DNA of 64,000 bases. It comes from an uncultured Porphyromonadaceae bacterium (lineage in GTDB: Bacteria; Bacteroidota; Bacteroidia; Bacteroidales; Muribaculaceae). This document shows, piece after piece, positions 63,729-64,000 of this stretch. The DNA lies in NCBI GenBank assembly GCA_947174335.1, contig CAMWIM010000002.1, forward strand, positions 30,852 through 94,851, written 5' to 3'. Within the stretch, counting starts at the first letter, position 1. Each line of letters begins with the position of its first letter. A program made the translations under genes and the position numbers. The notes beneath the pieces were generated by a model. That model did not search any database. It worked only from the letters and a program-made list of their open reading frames with translations, and was not told where the DNA came from.

Positions 63729-64000
63729 TCAAGCTTTTTTCACTTTGTCAACAATAGCTTTGAAAGCTGCGGGATTGTTGAGAGCGAGGTCAGCGAGGAC
63801 TTTGCGATTGATTTCAATACCTGCTTTGTGGATAAGACCCATCAATTTTGAGTAAGAGAGATCTTCCATACGAGCTGCGGCGTTGATACGCTGAATCCAA
63901 AGAAGACGGAAGTTACGTTTTTTATCCTTACGATCGCGATAAGCATAAGTAAGACCTTTTTCCCAAGTGTTTTTGGCAACGGTCCAAACGTTACGACGGC
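63729..64000 (-). CDS. rplT: 50S ribosomal protein L20, N-terminus cut by window edge
   Basis: Ribosomal protein that also starts 50S assembly. The visible 90 residues begin [15 protein letters not shown] and contain [21 protein letters not shown] split over the conserved core, then [21 protein letters not shown], which is diagnostic. The C-terminus ends in KVKKA before the stop at 63729-63731. The roughly 24 N-terminal residues lie beyond the window. The usual neighbours infC and rpmI would be further upstream on the minus strand. Confidence 0.95.
   Translation of the reverse strand, partial: RRNVWTVAKNTWEKGLTYAYRDRKDKKRNFRLLWIQRINAAARMEDLSYSKLMGLIHKAGIEINRKVLADLALNNPAAFKAIVDKVKKA

Noticed and set aside
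1..64000. tRNA and rRNA genes, insertion sequences, prophage
   Set aside because: No cloverleaf ends, rRNA-like blocks, transposases, integrases or phage structural genes were seen in the gaps or genes.

Overview
The window is a 64 kb stretch of chromosome from a member of the Bacteroidetes, most likely order Bacteroidales (a Muribaculaceae- or Bacteroides-like gut organism; the family is inference). Signs of this are the many TAnnTTTG -7 promoter boxes, some with a TTTG-like -33 box about 20 nt upstream, the near absence of Shine-Dalgarno sequences, the lipoprotein signal peptides, the Bacteroidetes-specific families (DUF5606, DUF4827, DUF3127) and an EF-G2 paralog. I see no rRNA, tRNA, CRISPR array, insertion sequence or prophage. 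Most of it is core genome in short operons, with a few accessory islands.

Layout. 1-1440: partial patatin phospholipase and two unknown genes on the minus strand. 1534-3975: paired chromate-transporter halves and folC. 3981-6887: a promoter, a long structured leader containing a 37-codon ORF and an intrinsic terminator, then a lipoprotein and an unknown 253-aa protein; this looks like an attenuated accessory operon. 6905-7416: a cluster of palindromic repeats. 7417-11540: lptB, udk and clpC. 11720-20690: gyrA, a TPR protein, a TrkH/RCK potassium system, a DEAD-box helicase, a DUF3127 protein and a DUF695 protein. 20777-25646: EF-G2 (fusA2) divergent from lon, with a CRP-type inverted repeat between them. 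25665-27613: DUF5606 and an exported alpha-amylase. 27614-28840: a 1.2 kb AT-rich gap without genes. 28841-34645: an HTH regulator, then an [FeFe] hydrogenase with all three maturases (hydA-hydE-hydG-hydF). 34626-38225: HAD phosphatase, phosphoribosyltransferase, glycosyltransferase and GHL10 hydrolase in overlapping order. 38248-43199: the rplY-pth-hslR and nrnA-DUF4827-glmM operons. 43257-50691: RNase G, a 29-aa basic peptide, HU, an S41 protease, coaD, topoisomerase IV subunit B and a glycosyltransferase. 50932-57290: marC, a second HU, a NucA-type endonuclease, an AddA-like helicase-nuclease, a SUI1 protein and a lipoprotein. 57349-64000: uvrA, trigger factor, a 55-aa ORF, engB, N-carbamoylputrescine amidase and partial rplT.

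How the genes fit together. Much of the window serves information processing and envelope maintenance: topoisomerases, HU proteins, repair (UvrA, AddA-like), ribosome-associated factors (L20, L25, Pth, Hsp15-like, trigger factor, EngB, EF-G2) and proteolysis (Lon, ClpC). The hydrogenase operon implies disposal of fermentative electrons as H2 and oxygen-free growth. The amylase, the GHL10 hydrolase and EF-G2 with a possible catabolite-type operator fit a carbohydrate-dependent gut life style. The least explained parts are the 4.0 kb leader, the hairpin repeats at 6.9-7.4 kb, the AT-rich gap at 27.6-28.8 kb and the GT2/PRT/HAD cluster.
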